A stretch of DNA of 64,000 nt from Lonicera japonica. Its lineage: Eukaryota > Streptophyta > Magnoliopsida > Dipsacales > Caprifoliaceae. A program made the translations under genes and the position numbers. The notes below the pieces were generated by a model. That model searched no databases, was not told the DNA's origin, and saw only the letters and a list, made by a program, of their open reading frames with translations. This document shows positions 12,393 through 24,895 of this stretch, piece by piece. Location: contig CM038466.1 in NCBI GenBank assembly GCA_021464415.1, positions 51,928,039-51,992,038 on the forward strand, written 5' to 3'. Each line of letters begins with the position of its first letter. Within the stretch, counting starts at the first letter, position 1.

Positions 12393-15300
12393 TTACATAA
12401 GCAATTTCAATAACTTTTCCATGTGAGGTTGTTCTTCAATAGTAGATTGGAAGACAGTAGGGATCTCTAACTCATCAACTCGAGTTGTCAACCTTTTCGG
12501 TGAATGTATAACAACCCACCAATTGGGATTTCGAAGATCTCTAGAATAAAAAAATTGTGAAGCTTCGGAAGCAAGAATGACTAGTTTGTCTAACACATTA
12601 TCGATATTTTTGAACTTCTCAAAATTTACCATCACTAAGTTAGAGTATGTACAATGTTTACATCCATTGGCTTTATCCTCTACCCTTACCCAATCACCAT
12701 AAAATACTACCTCATTAAATATTGTGTAATCTAACTCAATTATTTGTCTAATAACCCCGTACCACATGGTCCAAGCTTCCTTTAAGTTCTTATCACTTTT
12801 TCTTGCCCTAAACTTTGTCCATGCCTTCATACAAACACTGTTATCTTGAGTGGAAACCGTGTCTTCGTGATACTTTGGAGAGAACACATGGCCATTCACT
12901 CGATACTTTTTAAATGTTTTAACCTTATGCTTTAGCCCTTGAGCTAACGTCCACAACATTTCCTTTGACTATGTCTCTTTAGATGACACTAACTATGAAA
13001 TCCAAACAAAATGTTATTAGAAAGTATTTACTAAGGAAATGATATATACTTCACATGTTAAATAACTATATGACCTTTTCATATGCCTAAGGGATGAAAG
13101 ATGTTTGTTTCTCAATTTTTGACATTTGGATCCCTTTTCCTTTTCCATGAGATGCCAAGTATCGTTTATAATCACTGCATAAAAGTTTAATCTTAGTAGT
13201 TATAACATGCATAGAAAATGCATTATAAGTCACTTTTTTTCTAAAATAAGTTGCACCTATAGTATTCATGAAGTCTATCGACATTAAGTCGAAATAATAC
13301 CCATCGACGAATTTATTGAAATTGATTTGGCCCTAAAATCACTATTTTATCTTCAAGTAAAGGACCTTCATCCGAAAACTCTTCGTCTTCATCCAAGAAT
13401 GCTTCATGAGTACATTAATGATTCCCTCCTAACGAATTTGGCATATATTCCATACAATATCGCACGGACTCATCAACGATGTAGGCTTCTGTAATCGACC
13501 CTTCGACATATCGCTTATTGCTAAGAATATCTTTAAATTCCTTCATTTGTCTGTAATTTAAAGAATTAACACATGTTATTTATCATTTTAATGTAATTGG
13601 TTTATATACAATTAAGTATAACATAAGAAGTTTTACCATTCAAATGGATACATCCATCGATCTCCGGTAGGTCCTTAAATTAAAGCTCCATCAACAAGAT
13701 GAACAACAAGGTGGATGCTGGTGTCAAAGAAAGAAGGTGAAAAATGTTTTTCCATAATGCACAATGCCTTCGCAACCATATATTTTTCTCTTTGGATGTC
13801 CTTTCGAATTAATACTTTTGAGCATAATAAGTTAAAAATAATTTTAATTGCTTGAGAGCTCTTCTTAAATCTCGGTGCTTTGGAAAGGCATGCTGAAGTA
13901 ACACAGGTAACAAATATTCCATAATCATGTGATAGTCATGTGACTTCATCGAGTGTAAACCGGGTGGGTTGAGAGTAACAATGTTGCTTAAATTAGATGA
14001 AAAGCTAGAAGGAAGCTTTAAATCATTCAAAATTTGGTAAAATTCTCGTTTCTCTTGTTTATCTAACAGGAATTATGCTTTTCGGCTTCACTTGTTTCTT
14101 TGTGCGTACATCTATTTGCATCCATTGGCCACTATATATACCTAATTCTTTCATGTCCAGCGTGCATTTATTGTGTCCTTTGTCTTGCCTTTATTTTCTA
14201 AAATTGTGCTTATTAAGTGTTCTTCAACATTTTTCTCCATGTGCATTACATCAAGGACACGGCGAACTTGATAAAACCTCTAATACTCCAAATAAAAAAG
14301 GATTGACCTTTTAGACCATGTCTCTCTCACCTCAACGGCCTCATTTAAATCACTTGACTTTCGCTTATTACTTGTGACTTTTGGGACCTTTTTAGTTGTA
14401 TACTCAAATTCGCTCACCTTTTCTAAAAGTGCATCACCATTCAATCATAGTGGTGGCTCTCTATATTCTGTTGTCTTGAGTCTCAAACTTCTATCGTCCT
14501 TGAATGGGTGATCCATGTTAAGGAACATACGATAGTTAGTGTAAACTACTTTATGAGAATAATGTAGTCAAATAAAAGAAGTGTGATCACCACAAAAAGG
14601 ATAAGCTTTGTAGCCATGAGTTACACAACCAGACAAATTCCCATATGCGGGAAAATCATGGATCCCCCACATGAGCATAGCTCTTAATGTAAAAGATTGC
14701 ATTTCGAACATGTCAAAGGCAGGCACACCTTCTTCCTATAGAATCTTCAATTCTTCTATAAGTGGTTGAAGGAAAACATTTATGTCTTGACCTAGTGCTT
14801 TCGGACCAGGTATCAATAAAGATAAGATTTGAAACTCTCTTTTCATGCAGAATGATGGTGGGAGATTATATGGAACAGCAATAACATGCCAACAACTATA
14901 AATAGAAGACCGAATACCACGGGGATTAAACCCATCAGTGGCTATTGCAAGCCAAACATTATGGCTTTCTTTAGCAAAAGCTGGCCACTCATTCTTAAAC
15001 ATTCTCCATTGGGATGAATAAGATGGGTGACGTTGATAATCCCATGAACCAGTAGCTCGATCGTGCCATGTAAACCCTCGTGCTATCCATGGTACAATAA
15101 AGAATCTAACTTGTCTTGGAATTATAGGGAAATGCCTAAACACTTTACGAGTTTCTTTGAGAATTCTCCCCCCTTTTAAGTTGGTTACCACATATCTCGA
15201 TTCTCCACATTGGGGGCACTCCTCTTTATCTTCATTCTCCTTCCAAAACAAAAGAAAATTGTTAGTGCATGCGTGAATGAAAGAGGCCTTTATTCTTAGG

Positions 15301-15975
15301 TCTTTCATCACACTCTTCATTTAGGGATATTTTTCTGGTAGTGTATTCCTTCTCGGGAGCCACTTTTTCTAGACAGACAAAAGTGCCATCACACTATTTC
15401 CTGACCAACCAAATTGCTTCTTTAAATTATGTAGCTCCACAATTTCCGAAAGAGTTGTCTCAGGACCTTCATGTGGTGGGTATAATTTCTCAATTGCTAG
15501 TCTCTTATATTCCTCGTACTTGTTATTGAAAACACTGAGTTTTGTAGAAACTTCGGTCTAACCACACGGAGCATCGCCAAAAGTTTCATTATGCACACCA
15601 TAAGCTGCGTCAACAAGGTTCTCTATCCCAATCCCTTCATCCCCATTATTATCTATCGGTTCAATATATTCTTCTAATTCAGCATGACCCAGTGGTGGGT
15701 GTTGATCCATCAAAATGAAAGATGGATCCTTACCATGTAAAAGCCACCGAGTGTATGTCTAATTAATTCCATTCCTAATCAAATGTTTTCGAATATCTAC
15801 AGCCGGATATTGCAACTTGTTTCGACACTTAATGCATGGGCAAAGAATGGTTGACAACTTTAGAACATCATTTGTAATTGCATACTCAATAAACTCTTCA
15901 ACTCCCTGTATATACACTTAACTTAATCTATTCCTCTCATCCATCCACTCTTTATTGATTGGCTGAGATATTCTG
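12393..15975 (-). pseudogene. CACTA B TNP2-type transposase, broken
   Basis: Reading down the minus strand: the transposase-associated domain (15975 to about 15540) begins EWMDERNRLS, then GVEEFIEYA and CPCIKCRN, with in-frame stops at 15918-15920 and 15759-15761. Next come HGKDPSFILMDQHPPLGHAE and an acidic linker. Then the tnp2 core: LHNLKKQFGWSGNSVMALLS, WLPRRNTLPEKYP, CPQCGESRYV and ATDGFNPRG (within 15320-14736). The core continues to LEYWRFYQVRRVLDVMHMEK near 14200. A DUF4218-like part (14030-13809) has HSMKSHDYHMIMEYLLPVLL, and a DUF4216-like part (12959-12393) has NPNWWVVIHSPKRL. The domain order is that of an autonomous CACTA transposase, but multiple stops and frameshifts abolish it. 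Confidence 0.85.
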
Positions 15976-16069
15976 CAAGAACACGAGATTATGGAACACC
16001 CTAAATAAATCCCTAAATGTACTAACTTTAACATCCATTGTAATTAGCCCAAAAATAGTATAATTCAAA

Positions 16070-17951
16070 GATACAAATTTAATAGCATGAGTTGTTTCTT
16101 TGAGTTTCAATTTGATTTTAAAACTTAATATTTTAAATTTTTGAATTATTTTTAACCTACTTTCACTCAAAATACTTAATCCGTCTTAAATTAAATTGTG
16201 AATATTAATTTGAGATAGAAAAAGTTAAAGCATGTAATGTGATTTCTTATAGGTTAAGGGAAGTACAAAATATCTTCCCTTTATTCTAGTAATAAACTGC
16301 CTTAAATATTGTAAATTAAACAGTCCCCAAAACAGTCTCAAATAGTCCTCAAAAGAGTCTAACAAATAGTCCTTAAACACCCACAAAAGAGTGCAAAATA
16401 AATAGTCCCAAAATAGTCTAAAATAATCGCCAAAACAGTCTAACAAACAGTCCCTAAAACTGCCTCAAATAATTGCCAAAATAGTCCCCAAAATTGCCTC
16501 AAATAATTGTCAAAATAGTCCCCAAAATTGTCTAATAAACAGCCCCCAAAACAGTAACTAAAACTCCTTAAACACCCCCAAAATAGTGTAGTAAATAGTC
16601 CCTAAAGGAATGTAGCGAAAAGAAGAAAAAGAAGAAAAAGAAATATTACTCATGATATAGCCACATATTTCAGACCACGCTTGTATCATACAAGCTTAAT
16701 AAGGCACATCATTCATGTGACCCAATTCAAATCTCAAAAATTTAGAAATTTCTTAAGAAAGTATTATCCTCATCAATATTAAGAATGAAAGCAATAAAAT
16801 ACAATTTCTAACCTCTCCAAGTGTGCTCCTAATTCAACTATAGATGCAACTACACTCGCTCTCACTCGAACTGCTCCCTGGATTGCTAAAAACACAAATT
16901 CTCTTCTTTGTTACAACCTTGGAGTGAAAAAGTGGAAGAGGTAAACCAAAACACAAGTAAACATGCAAATATATATAATAATAAAAAAGAGTACTATTTA
17001 ATAATATAATCTAAATAGTAAAACATTTATCTTTAATTAATTAATAAACAAATTAATATAAAATTATCAGGTAAACAAAGTATGCTGCTACAATAAGTAT
17101 TCATAATTTTGTCACGCTCAATAGTTATGAAGATTGTTTTGGTATTTTGTCATGCCCAATAGTTAAGATTTTCTCGAAAGTCTAAGAAGGATCCATGGAT
17201 GTTTGGATTTAAGGTTGCTTTTGAATTGAAGAACATACTTAATTGAAGTGAAAAAGTATGGGATTAAATACTTAATAGCATGAGTTATTTCAATTTGATT
17301 TTAAAACTTAATATTTTAAATTAGCATTTTTGAATCATTTTTAACCTACTTTCACTCAAAATACTTAGTCCGCCTCAAATTAAATTGCAAATATTAATTT
17401 AAGATAGAATGAGTTAAAGCATGTAATGCGATTTCTTATAGGTTAAGGGATGTACAAAATATCTTCCCTTTATTCTTGTAATAAATTGCCTTAAATAATG
17501 TAAATTAAACAATCCCTAAAATAGTTTCAAATAGTCCCCAAAATAGTCTAAGAAACAGTCCCTAAACACCCACAAAAGAGTGTAAAATAATCAGTCCCAA
17601 AACAGTCTAAAATAATCACCAAAACAATCCAACAAACAATCCCCAAAACTTTCTCAAATAATCGCCAAAATAGTCCCCAAAATTGTCTAATAAAAAGTCC
17701 CCAAAAGTGTCTCAAATTATCACCAAAAAAGTCCCCAAAACTCTCTAAAATTATTGCCAAAACAGTCTCCAAAACAGTATAATAAACAGTCCTCAAAACG
17801 GTACCTAAAACTTCTTAAACACCCCCCCCCCCCCCCAAAAAAAAAAAATAGTCTAGTAAATAGTCCCTAAAGGAATGTCGCGAAAAGAAGAAGAAGAAGA
17901 AGAAATATTACACATAATATAGCCACATATTTCAAACCATGCTTGTATTAT
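16070..17951. repeat. Tandem duplication (about 0.87-kb unit) with internal minisatellites, in CACTA B
   Basis: 16070-16920 and 17270-17951 are near copies (shared stretches include ACCTACTTTCACTCAAAATA and CAAAATATCTTCCCTTTATT). The second unit is interrupted by the solo LTR at 17952-20492 and resumes at about 20575-20800. Each unit contains an array of CAGTCCCCAAAA / CTCAAATAATYGCCAAAATA motifs (16318-16620 and 17505-17880). The second array ends in a run of C then A at 17822-17848. No gene is present; minus-strand open frames of the F/W/L-rich kind come from the array. Confidence 0.8.
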
Positions 17952-20492
17952 TGTAGACACCCCAATTTGCGACCCCTACAAGAACCCTTATATTATTACT
18001 AAGGTTTTCTCCATTTTTAAGCTTAAGTTTTGATTTTGGTAGTTTGGCCTTTTTTAGGCTAATTTTGCATTTTCCTTGTTTTGCCCACTTTTTTATATCC
18101 CACATTGAATGGGAGCTAAAAGTGAGGCCTTGGGTTTCCTTATAAATAAGGGCCTAAGGCTTGTGTTTTAGGAAGGGCCAAATAAGAAAGATCATGTAAG
18201 AGCTTTTTTAGCCATTGAACTGATAATTCTCATTAGTATAAGATTCCCCTACTCTTTTATTAGAGATGTTGAGAGTTATGCTCTAGTTAATTTTATTAAG
18301 TTCTTAGAAAATAAGAATCTTTACAGTATAAAGTTTGCACACGGAGTGTCAGTCTTTGTCAATGCTAGAGGTCTTTCCACTTCTCTCGTATTTATATTAT
18401 CGTCGGGAAGGTAATCATTTCACCCTTTCTTTTATTTTAAGTTTATTATATGCATACTTGTCTTACTTTAAATTAAGTTTATATGCGTAGTTGTTTTAAT
18501 TTTAGTATATATATCTTTGTTTAAGTTTATTATCTGTAAACTTGTTTAATTAAGTTTATTATATATACGTACTTGTTTATTTTCTCGGAAGTATTATAAG
18601 TGAGTAGGGAGTTGGCTTGCTTGGGCCAATATAAACCGAAAGCATTTACTTCCATTATCATCTGACCCCTTTTTTTAATTAAATTTATTATATGCATACT
18701 TGTTTATTGTTTTAATTGAGTTTACTACTTGCTTAACTTTAATTAAAGGTCATTTTTTTCTTTATTAGAAACTCCCATATAATTCACATCGAGTCCAGAA
18801 CTCACCCACACACTAGAGCACCCTACTAGATGGATTTGTCGCACGACAAACCCAATGCAAATACAAATTGTAGCACGAAAAATTCATCTGTCGTACGACA
18901 AACCTTGTCGTGCGACAAACCCGTCATGCGACAAACCCTTCAAACACCGATCAACTACTTTCTGACACATCAGTCTGTCAGAACCATCACTTCAGTCGCT
19001 TGTCGCATGACAATCGTCCTATTATTGTAGTATGTCGCGCGACAATCACTCTCTAGTACTATAAATAGGCCAACACCCCCATGGTTTATAGGCAACCATT
19101 CCCCACCACAAAGGACACAGTTCTTACACCAAAAATCTTTATTTCTCTCTTACATTTCTAATCTTTAAACCTTATTCGGAAGCACCTTTGATAACATTTA
19201 TTTCTACAAGAGTCTTGGATCTAATCTTGGCACCCGAATGCCACCTTCTAGAGTCAGACCGTTAGAAATATTTCAAAGAGAAAAGATGATATCCGTCAGA
19301 GGTCTTCTCTGCCGTATTATATTTTCTCTCTTTCATTCTTATATATATCGTCGGGAAGGTAACTAAAGTCTTTTCTAGTAATCAAATAATATATCTGCAT
19401 ATTAATTTTATTGTACTTTATTTAGTAATTATAGAAGTGTTTAATTCTTAATTAAGTTTATTATATATACATACTTGCTTAATTTCTTGGAAGTACTATA
19501 AGTGAGTAGGGAGTTGGTTTGCTTGGGCCAACATAAACCGAAAACATTTACTTCCACCATCCTCGTTTTAATTTTAATTAAGTTTATTATTTGTAGACTC
19601 TTTTTATCTGTTGTTCTGTCCATTTCTAGTTGGATAAACTTATTGTTAAGTTACTGATATTCTATCATTTTCAAACAAAACAACTTTGATAAAATATTGA
19701 TAAAATCATTTGTAAAACTAGAAGAAGTAAGGCCATTTATTATCTGGATAAAACCAAGTTTTTAAAACCCGAACTGATAAAACTTACATAGGAATTAAAT
19801 TTAAATATATTATGTCTTCCATATAGACTGTAATGTATCTAATACACTATCCTTAAGAGTTCAATTCCATATCAAATCAATTCCGATAAAATTCGATATT
19901 TTCGAAATTAACTAAACGAGATAATTGATATTGTTATCTGAGGAAACAATACCGAATCACTCTCTTTTCAAAAATAGACAAGATAAATTTTTGTCACTAA
20001 TAATCAGATTTCGACAAAACCAAAACATCGAATCATGGAATACAAAGTTTTCACCCCTTTTCTCGTTTTTCCCAAAATCAGGTTTTCATGAGTTATTTCC
20101 AGAAAGTAGTAGAATATCAGTAAAAGCATCTAAGTTTTTCAACATAGAATAAACATATAAGACTACTAGAGATCGAAAGGGAGGAACGGGTGCTTAACAC
20201 CTTCCCAATCCGTAACATAGTTCTCGAACCCTATAGAATCCTGGTTTCGTAAAGAAACGTGTAAAGAAAGGCTTATATATTGCCTTTTTTTTACACAACT
20301 ATTTTGTCCGTTTTCTCGTAAAACGTACTAGCGACTCTGAACGAACCCTTTTGCATCTAGAAATAGGATAGAAGGACACTCGATATAAATTATCAACACA
20401 TAGAAGCAAATGGAACAATGAAATCTTTTCCGATGTTTCAGACTCCCAAACTAGAGGTTGAGACCCGAGGGTCGCATTTGCGGATTCTCACA
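17952..20492 (+). mobile_element. Solo LTR inside CACTA B
   Basis: It begins TGTAGACACCCC and ends GGATTCTCACA, the same ends as 33006-34684. Flanks are ATTAT (17947-17951) and ATCAT (20493-20497), a 5-bp target duplication with one mismatch; the sister tandem unit has ATCAT at the matching place (about 16685), so the left copy mutated. It is 2541 bp, longer than its relative because a 5' portion is internally duplicated: the boundary motif AGTGAGTAGGGAGTTGGYTT occurs near 18600 and again near 19502. A run of TTGTCGCACGACAA-type palindromes lies at 18838-19040. The GGGTGCTTAACACCTTCCC box (about 20187) recalls Tat/Ogre-type gypsy LTRs; lineage is inference. Confidence 0.75.
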
Positions 20493-20799
20493 ATCATCAA
20501 CTGTCAAAATATTAATACGAAACAGAAAAGAGAATGAAGTTCGAGATATCCAAACAATATAAACTACAGTGTAATAATTTAATAAAGCACATAATTGATG
20601 TGACCCAATTCAAATCTTAAAAAATTAGCAAAATTTTAAGAAAGTATTATCCTCATCAATTTTAAGAATGAAAGCAAGAAAACAAAATTTCTAACTTTTC
20701 AAATGTGCTCCTGATTCAACTATAGATGCAACTACTCTCACTCTCACTTGAACTGCTCCTTAGATTGCTGAAAACACAAAGTCTCTGCAACCTTGGAGT

Positions 20800-22330
20800 G
20801 AAATCAATTCAAAACTATATAAAATAATTAAGGATTAAACATGATACTAATTATTATACAGACATTTTTTTGCATTAATAGTAAGGACACTATTAGCACT
20901 TCAGTTTATCTTCTATTAACAATTTTTGTTGTTTTTAAAAATAAGTCATCCATTTTTAATACTTTTGAGCATAACATTGGCCTTTTAAATCTCTCTTGGC
21001 AGAAAAAGATGGAGACTGAGTTCTCTGGGCTGCTAAGCATTGCAGAAATGACTATTGGTCTGTATTTTTCATATGATGTATTTTTCAAGTGAACTTAAAT
21101 TTTAAGAAAATTTAGAGTTATTAATCCTTTAGAGTATATCAGATGACTAATAAATTGACTCTTAACCAAGATAAAATTTTAATGATTGAAGCAGGTACCA
21201 ATAAAAGGACCATGTCCATAATAGCTCTCACAATAAGATAAAACATACATTTACTTCAAACGCCCTCATTGATTGAGTGAACCATGACAAGTGGCATGGC
21301 GTGTTCCTGTTAGAGAAAAGCTAAAGGTTTTAAAATGATCCTAAAATAGGAAAAAACTAAGCCAAAACTAAAAAAAAAAAGCTATGTTGCAATAAAAAGT
21401 TATTAAAGGGTTAAAACTAAAAAGATGTGCACCAAATTTGTGCAAGAGAAAAAAAGCACCTAACGCATAGGTAATGCTACCAGAACCCTTTTTTTTGTCT
21501 TTTGGGTTTAGCCCCTTAACCCACTACATATCTCTGTATTCTAGATCTAAAAGGGTTTTTGATACTACTACAATTTTTATGACTTTGGACAAGAATTAAG
21601 AACTACTAATAAATAATTTAATTGTTAACCAATTCAGTATGTATCAACTTAAATTGTAGAGCTTTATTCTAGCTCAAACACTAACTTTTCACTAAAAAAA
21701 ATAAGGGTATAATTATTAGTACTCATAAAAAAGTATTCTAACATTAGAAAAGATGTTTAAAAAATTACGTATAAAGTATCACTTTATTAATGAAATCTTG
21801 TTCCTTATCAAAAAACTTTATTAATATTACTATAATTTGCGAGTGAATAAGCATATACCTGTATTTTTTCGGCTGCTTTGTAATTTTGTTAATCATGTCT
21901 ATTTGGTTAGGTTCAAGAATACAAATCTTTTAGCCCCAAGAAAGTAAACTAATGTAATGTTTAAATGGAATATGTAAACATACCTGAATGAGAACTGTCT
22001 TCTTTATTTCAGCATCGACCGGATCTCATTTAAGTAAATCTTCACAAGGAAGAAAACTGCACTACCTGAAATTAAAGTAACATGTGAGAAATTTGGTGGA
22101 AGTCCAGAAAAATTGGGTGCCACTCACTTTTTCCTACACTTGAAGTTAATATTTGAGTACCTCATAAGAAATATACTTTTTATTATAAATTTAAGTACCA
22201 GCACCCAATAAAAGCAATTTGTTTTAATAAATTCCATTATTCAGAAATGAGATATGAAGACCAACTGATAAGAAAAATTCAACCAACCCAAAAGAAAACT
22301 AGCTACTAAACAAACTAACAAAGCATTTAA
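20800..22330. other. AT-rich 5' region of CACTA B
   Basis: Non-coding AT-rich sequence between the tandem units and a short tandem repeat. The only open frames are short and family-less. It probably represents the upstream or intronic part of the CACTA B transposase transcription unit. Confidence 0.4.
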
Positions 22331-22386
22331 GAGCAATGATGGAAAAGTTGTGGAGTAATGGTCACATTCTCTTCTTAAACCACAAG

Positions 22387-22650
22387 GTGGCAGTTCTCCT
22401 TACCAGTAAAAAAACAACAGTTGTTAGAACAAATAATTTGTGTGGGATATATTTTAGAAGTATCCCTTTGAAGACAAGGTTTGTCAATAGTTTTTTTTTT
22501 TGTAAATTAGATTCTCTTGTTAAACAGTGGCAGTTCTCTTTACCGATAAGTTTGCCTCCAATTGCTAGTACAAATAATGTGTGTTATATATATTAGAAGT
22601 ATGTCTTTGAAGATAAGGTTTGTCACTGATTTTTTTTTGTAAATTAGGAA
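22387..22650. repeat. Two-copy tandem repeat, about 140 bp
   Basis: GTGGCAGTTCTCCTTACCAG at 22387 is repeated at about 22527, and the copies share AGAAGTATCCCTTTGAAGA-type and TTTTTTTTTGTAAATTAG stretches. Non-coding. Confidence 0.75.
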
Positions 22651-22799
22651 AGAATAATCTTGATGCCAAACTCTGTAGTTATGGTGATCACTTTGCAACG
22701 TACATGTACTTTTTCTTACCCAGTAAATAGATAAATTTGTGGTCTTGATATGGAAAGTTCTGATGCTCAATAATGATGATATTATTAGCCATACTATTA

Positions 22800-23650
22800 T
22801 AAAAGTATGATTGTATATTCAACTATGTGTGTTTTGTATAATTGTTAAATAATTCCAATTTATTTTTCATCATGGACAATTGGAGAGTCAAAATAACTTA
22901 AATCAGCTACTGCAAAAGACAATGATAAACTGAAATTTGAAACTTAAACAAAACTTGAATACCAAATTCATAAAATAAATAAATAAATAAACTCTTAAAA
23001 CCAAGACCGTACCATTCCTAAATACCCTAAAACGGAGGGAAAAAAAGCAGAATAATAGTGTAGCTCAAGGAAAAAAAGGAGCTTATACAAGAATACATAC
23101 CCACTTAGAATATTGTCGTCACTATTGTTAAGTAGAGGATTACGGTACTTAGGAGATGCCAGAAGGTGAGTTTATTTGAACAATGATCAAAGTGTGAGAG
23201 ATTGAAAGAGTGATGTGAGCGAGAGAGACTTATTAATTGTGCTTCGGTCGTGGTTCCGGTGGTGGTTGTGCAAGATGAGTCTTCATTAGGAGATCTGAGA
23301 GAGAGAAAATTAGGGCATGAGATAATGCAGTTTCAAACCCAATCCGAAATTATGCACAGATCCGAACCAAGTTACTTAAAAAATAGGGTTTCAAAATTAC
23401 TTATGTTGCTTTGAAGCTTGGAGTATGATATAGAGGAAGGAGAACACCGGCAACAGTAGAGATACGGCAGAGAAAGTGTAAGCCAGTCAATGGCGAAATA
23501 GAGAGAAAGAGACAGGTGACTACCAGCTGTGAGAGTTAGGGCTTTTGGAGGATGAACTGTGTGCTAGCTTGAGCGGGATAAATGAGAGTAAGTGTGGAAA
23601 ATTTTAGGGCTGAAAATTTTGGTTTTTGGTTTTTTTTATTTTTAATTATT
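22800..23650. other. Non-coding 5' region of CACTA B
   Basis: No recognisable gene. GA-rich stretches near 23210-23250 and 23440-23600 are C/T-rich on the minus strand, like untranslated leaders of the CACTA B transcription unit, whose genes lie on that strand. Confidence 0.35.
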
Positions 23651-23998
23651 CTTTTAACAAAAATGTAGCGGGATGATTGAAAAAATAAGCGAGTTGAATC
23701 ACTAACATATTATCCATTACTAAAATAATATTTAGTCTTTTATCTATTAAAATAAGGGGGGAATAATATTAACTTGTATCAGTAACACATGATTTCCCTC
23801 AGTAACGAACTAATCATGTTACACCTTTGTAACGGACTTTGAGCGTTATAAACGCAAAAAATTGTCCGTTACTAATCCCGCGAAATGTGTAGTGATTGTT
23901 ATTAGTTGTTGCCACTATTTGATCTCTATGTTAGCATTATTGTTAGTTGTTGGTAATTTTTGAGTTTGTAATTATTTGTCATATGATAGTGATTGAAG

Positions 23999-24580
23999 AT
24001 GAATAAGAACTGGATGAAATGCTCAAGAGGTTCAACGGAATTCATTGCGGGGGTAATGTAGTTCTTAGAGTATGTACGAGAAAATGGAAACAATTCGACT
24101 GGATTGTATCCATATCCCTACAAAAGATGTTTCAACATGGGCCAACGGGTGACATTGGATTAAATGTACATCCATTTGACCAATGTGGGTATAATGGAGT
24201 TGTATACATTATGGAACCTACACGGTAAAATTCCAGAGACACCTTCACAATGGCAGTTGCAATTACAAGTATAACAGAACCGGGCGTCTTTGAGTAACCC
24301 AACCATGGACTTTGTAAAAGATGTTTTTCCCTTTCGTGAATCATATTATCCTGTTGGTGTTAACAATGCAGACATATCTTATCAAATTCATGCAAGATAT
24401 TATATGGAAGCTTAAAGAGTAAGAGACCTTGTCTCCAAAGAAATGCTTCAGCGTGTTCTTTTGTTATCCAACCATATAGGAAGGACGTCGACAACACGCA
24501 TATCAACGTCTCTTAAACGAAGTAATGACTCCACTGTACGAGGGTAGTCAAGTCACGGTGTTGGCTTCAATGCTTAAATC
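23999..24580 (+). pseudogene. CACTA A transposase N-terminal fragment (transposase-associated domain)
   Basis: The plus strand reads KNWMKCSRGSTEFIAGV, a stop, FLEYVRENGNN, then YPYPYKRCFN, aligning with the W-M...YI.GV..F...C.C..C pattern of the TNP2-associated domain. Further on MELYTLWNLHGK and DADISYQIHARYY-like sequence follow in shifted frames. Several stops and at least one frameshift are present. The tnp2 catalytic core that should follow is absent; the sequence runs instead into GGCGACGTA repeats at 24724. The strand is opposite to the transposase of CACTA B, showing it belongs to the outer element. Confidence 0.7.
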
Positions 24581-24723
24581 GTAATGATATTTAGGCCATT
24601 ATTTCTAAAAAATATTATTCATTGATTTTTTTTGGGAAAAAAATTATCACGCAATTCCTTTCACCTAATTTCCAATAATAATAATAATTACTATTAAAAT
24701 ATAAAAATTATTAAAAACTCTTA

Positions 24724-24895
24724 AGTGACGTACCTTTTATTTGTCGTCGCCTTAGAAGACCTTAGGCGACATAGTAACTAAACCTACATCGCTCGAAAGG
24801 TTTTCCCTCTTAAATTTTCACGAAAATTTTAAATATTTTGAAAATTTGAAATTCACTTGGGCGACGTAAGTACTTAAAGTACGTCGCCTAGAAGG
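24724..24895. repeat. Internal block of GGCGACGTA motifs ending in a palindrome
   Basis: About six GGCGACGTA-like motifs lie here, ending in a near-palindrome centred on TACTTAAAGTA (24860-24892). These are subterminal-type motifs in the interior of CACTA A, suggesting an internal rearrangement or a second, deleted element copy. Confidence 0.7.

Larger units (their letters stand above)
10010..23894 (-). mobile_element. CACTA (En/Spm) element B, nested in CACTA A
   Basis: The right end is clear: GAAATGTGTAGTG at 23882-23894 reads CACTACACATTTC inward. The left end is degenerate, TATTACACCAG at 10010. Both ends carry arrays of the motif TTTGTAACGG / CCGTTAC (10035-10350 and 23690-23880), different from the GGCGACGTA motif of CACTA A. 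The transposase genes are on the minus strand, with the 5' end toward 23894. A clean 3-bp target duplication is not visible (TTA left, ATT right). The sequence to the right resumes with the transposase N-terminus of CACTA A, supporting insertion into A's 5' region. Confidence 0.7.

Noticed and set aside
16225..17796. Phe/Trp/Leu-rich minus-strand frames (RLFWGLF-type)
   Set aside because: They are translations of a short tandem repeat and match no protein family.
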